Assembly (NCBI GenBank): GCA_036826295.1
Contig: DAISWO010000004.1
Location: 1 to 58,082, forward strand
Direction of reading: 5' to 3'
Source of the DNA: DAISWO01 sp036826295
GTDB taxonomy: Bacteria > Patescibacteriota > Saccharimonadia > Saccharimonadales > JAGQNJ01
Length of the DNA stretch: 58,082 nucleotides
In this document: piece after piece, positions 56,704 through 58,082 of the stretch
Position numbering within the stretch: position 1 is the stretch's first letter
Layout of the letters: each line of letters opens with the position of its first letter
The notes under the pieces: model-generated
Databases searched by the model: none
What the model saw: the letters and a program-made list of their open reading frames with translations, nothing else
What the model was told of the DNA's origin: nothing
Position numbers and translations under genes: made by a program

Positions 56704-57630
56704 TTACTGTTGGTGGTTCATGCCGCGGTGAAAACGATTATCGCCATAGAATTTGGAGTAAGAAGCCAGACAGGCATAAGCGTATTTGCGGAACGAATCA
56801 GGGTATTTAAAGCCATCTGGCGCACCGAGACTGTCCTTAAGGTGTTTACCGATTATCCAGGCTTTATGTTCGTGAAGTAAAAATATCGCTTTTTCTACAT
56901 TGATGGTCATACTCGGGCTCATTAATCTCGTCCACAATTCAGTTGTTGTCGTGACCCATTGCTCCTGAGCTGGAATTGAGCGTTTCAGTTCATCGATGTA
57001 TAAGTCTATGTCTTGTAAATCTGGAGTAAATTCTGTCTTGCCTGATTGAGCGGTGTACGCCGCATCAACATCATGCTCTCTATCGAATATTGCGATATGT
57101 CCTAGCTCGTGCCAGACGGCACTGAGTTTTCCGGGGGTTTCTTGTAGCTGTTCGTGGTCTACTCCGACAACCATGCAATCTCTGTCGTCGCCATTCATTC
57201 TTGGGTCACATGCTAAAAAATTGCCTTCGGTGCCTGTAAAAAATACTGGTTTTGTGGACGCCCCTGTACCGCTGGTCAAGTTAAGGGACTCTCTACCATA
57301 GTGTAGTGTTGCGCCATATAAAGGGTACGACGGATTGTCAAAATTTCGACGGGCTAAACCTGGACGATAATCCTTATTAGTGTCCGTAAATTCAATGCTT
57401 ACATCTCGAGTAAGCCTTAGGATGTTCGGTGGTAATTCTCGCCCACCACTTCCATCGGTGCTGACGCCTAATCTCTCGGGCGAAGTAGTGACCTCATGGC
57501 CTTCGATTTCTATAACAGAACGTTCGGGCATGTAAAAATCATGACCAGCAAGTTCAGTATGATGGAATCGTTGTCCGAGATGGATGACAGGAGGTCTTGA
57601 AATTGGTTGGCGCTGAGGCTGTAACATCAT
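56704..57630 (-). CDS. Putative HELGH-motif zinc metalloprotease
   Basis: A 308-residue protein without signal peptide or membrane helix. The motif AVWHELGHIAIF (about 170-181) is a typical HExxH zinc site, and a glutamate about 80 residues later (FLLHEHKAW, about 250-258) could be the third ligand, as in gluzincins. The N-terminal 140 residues are strand-rich and unrecognised. It is convergent with the PheS-like gene (13-nt gap). The ATG (57630) directly abuts TATAAT-like sequence, with a second ATG one codon on, so the mRNA would be leaderless. Protease activity is inferred from the motif. Confidence 0.65.
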   Translation of the reverse strand: MMLQPQRQPISRPPVIHLGQRFHHTELAGHDFYMPERSVIEIEGHEVTTSPERLGVSTDGSGGRELPPNILRLTRDVSIEFTDTNKDYRPGLARRNFDNPSYPLYGATLHYGRESLNLTSGTGASTKPVFFTGTEGNFLACDPRMNGDDRDCMVVGVDHEQLQETPGKLSAVWHELGHIAIFDREHDVDAAYTAQSGKTEFTPDLQDIDLYIDELKRSIPAQEQWVTTTTELWTRLMSPSMTINVEKAIFLLHEHKAWIIGKHLKDSLGAPDGFKYPDSFRKYAYACLASYSKFYGDNRFHRGMNHQQ

Positions 57631-57735
57631 ATTATAATAACAGAAACCAATAAAAAAGTCAATTACGTTGATTCCGAATTTAGAAATAACTCAACTTTCG
57701 ATGACTTAACAGGGATAATCTGGTAAAATATAGCG

Positions 57736-58082
57736 ATGAATAAGGTGATTTTGTACTACAAATTTGTGCCGGTTAGTGATCCTAATATTACTATGCGATG
57801 GCAACGAGAGCTGTGTAATCGGCTGGGACTGAAAGGGAGGATTATTGTAAGCCATCAGGGAATAAACGGGACATTAGGTGGTGATATTGAAAATTTACGC
57901 GAGTATAAACGCGAGATGAACCGTTCGGTGTTATTTAAAGGGATAACCTACAAGTGGAGCAAAGGTAATGGGGAAGAATTTCCACGACTTAGTGTTAAGG
58001 TCAAACCAGAACTAGTGGCATTTGGTGCTCCTGATGAGATTGAAGTAGATGAAAAAGGTGTCAAAAACGGCGGGAAGCATAT
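57736..58082 (+). CDS. trhO: tRNA uridine 5-hydroxylase TrhO (rhodanese family), 3' partial
   Basis: The first 115 codons of a YceA/TrhO-like protein are present and the frame runs off the end of the window. The N-terminal domain motif is clear (VILYYKFVPVSDP, then LGLKGRIIVSHQGINGTLGG, about 28-47). TrhO makes 5-hydroxyuridine at position 34 of tRNAs with O2, and its rhodanese domain with the catalytic cysteine would lie downstream. TAAAAT (57724-57729) is 7 nt before the ATG, so the mRNA is predicted leaderless. Confidence 0.88.
   Translation, partial: MNKVILYYKFVPVSDPNITMRWQRELCNRLGLKGRIIVSHQGINGTLGGDIENLREYKREMNRSVLFKGITYKWSKGNGEEFPRLSVKVKPELVAFGAPDEIEVDEKGVKNGGKH

Noticed and set aside
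56626..56880. 84-residue plus-strand ORF over the end of the PheS-like gene
   Set aside because: It is out of frame inside the ligase gene and antisense to the HELGH protein; no independent start signal.
1..58082. UGA read as a sense codon, as in Gracilibacteria
   Set aside because: Several clear genes end at TGA at the expected length (Nudix gene, tpiA) and no core protein needs UGA readthrough.
1..58082. CRISPR arrays, tRNA or rRNA genes, and IS elements
   Set aside because: No regularly spaced short repeats, no cloverleaf other than tmRNA and no transposase-like frame were found on reading both strands.

Overview
The window looks like a chromosomal segment of a Candidatus Saccharibacteria (TM7, Patescibacteria/CPR) genome or a close relative. 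This placement is an inference from gene content and style: reduced tRNA synthetases (MetRS without the C-terminal tRNA-binding domain, AlaRS without the C-Ala region), a lone prephenate dehydratase, an FtsA-like protein next to a baseplate-J-like membrane protein, LysM/CHAP and Rpf-like cell wall enzymes, many orphan proteins of 80-240 residues, and TAA, TAG and TGA all used as stops (so no Gracilibacteria-type UGA recoding). A sigma70-type -10 hexamer very often lies only 5-12 nt before the start codon, so many mRNAs are probably leaderless. Genes that do have a leader usually carry a good Shine-Dalgarno (SD) sequence.

Layout. 1-5.2 kb: a Nudix hydrolase and lower-glycolysis genes (pyk, pgk, tpiA), with a structured repeat inserted between pgk and tpiA, then an acidic membrane protein. 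5.2-8.8 kb: PcrA/UvrD helicase and an Rpf/YabE-like wall lytic enzyme. 8.8-12.9 kb: an inverted pair of structured repeats, then two tandem surface proteins that both end in LADTGQNT, a transmembrane segment and a short tail. The first has poly-G tracts in its promoter and coding region. 12.9-14.2 kb: rsmA and tmRNA. 14.3-18.7 kb: orphan and membrane-anchored proteins, including a pilin-like and a pectate-lyase-like beta-helix protein. 18.8-23.4 kb: typA, an RRM protein with a structured leader, trehalase and an OPRT-like phosphoribosyltransferase.

23.5-30.2 kb is a tRNA charging and modification operon (metG, tatD, orphan, iscS, mnmA, alaS). 30.3-36.6 kb is a division and cell wall block (ftsA-like, baseplate-J-like, ruvX, mltG, LysM-CHAP protein). 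36.6-47.6 kb holds obg, exonuclease I, pheA, uvrA, dedA and rplY, interleaved with orphans that mostly have their own promoters. 47.6-51.8 kb holds a two-gene ABC exporter, read leftward, and a small membrane protein.

52.0-57.6 kb is the most unusual part. It is a run of short, mostly unrecognised genes under several layers of RNA-level control: a 20-codon leader ORF with a sequestered SD before a membrane protein and a lipoprotein; a SAM riboswitch with terminator before two orphan genes; and a 22-codon leader ORF lying in mutually exclusive hairpins before a 77-residue protein and a PheS-like ligase. The ligase has an altered amino-acid pocket and a fused anticodon-binding domain. A convergent HELGH-motif putative metalloprotease follows. 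Together with a third leader-ORF and SD-hairpin arrangement before the ABC exporter, leader-peptide attenuation looks like a recurrent device here. The window ends inside a trhO gene.

No transposase, integrase, CRISPR array, rRNA or tRNA gene was recognised. All assignments come from reading the sequence; no database search was run.
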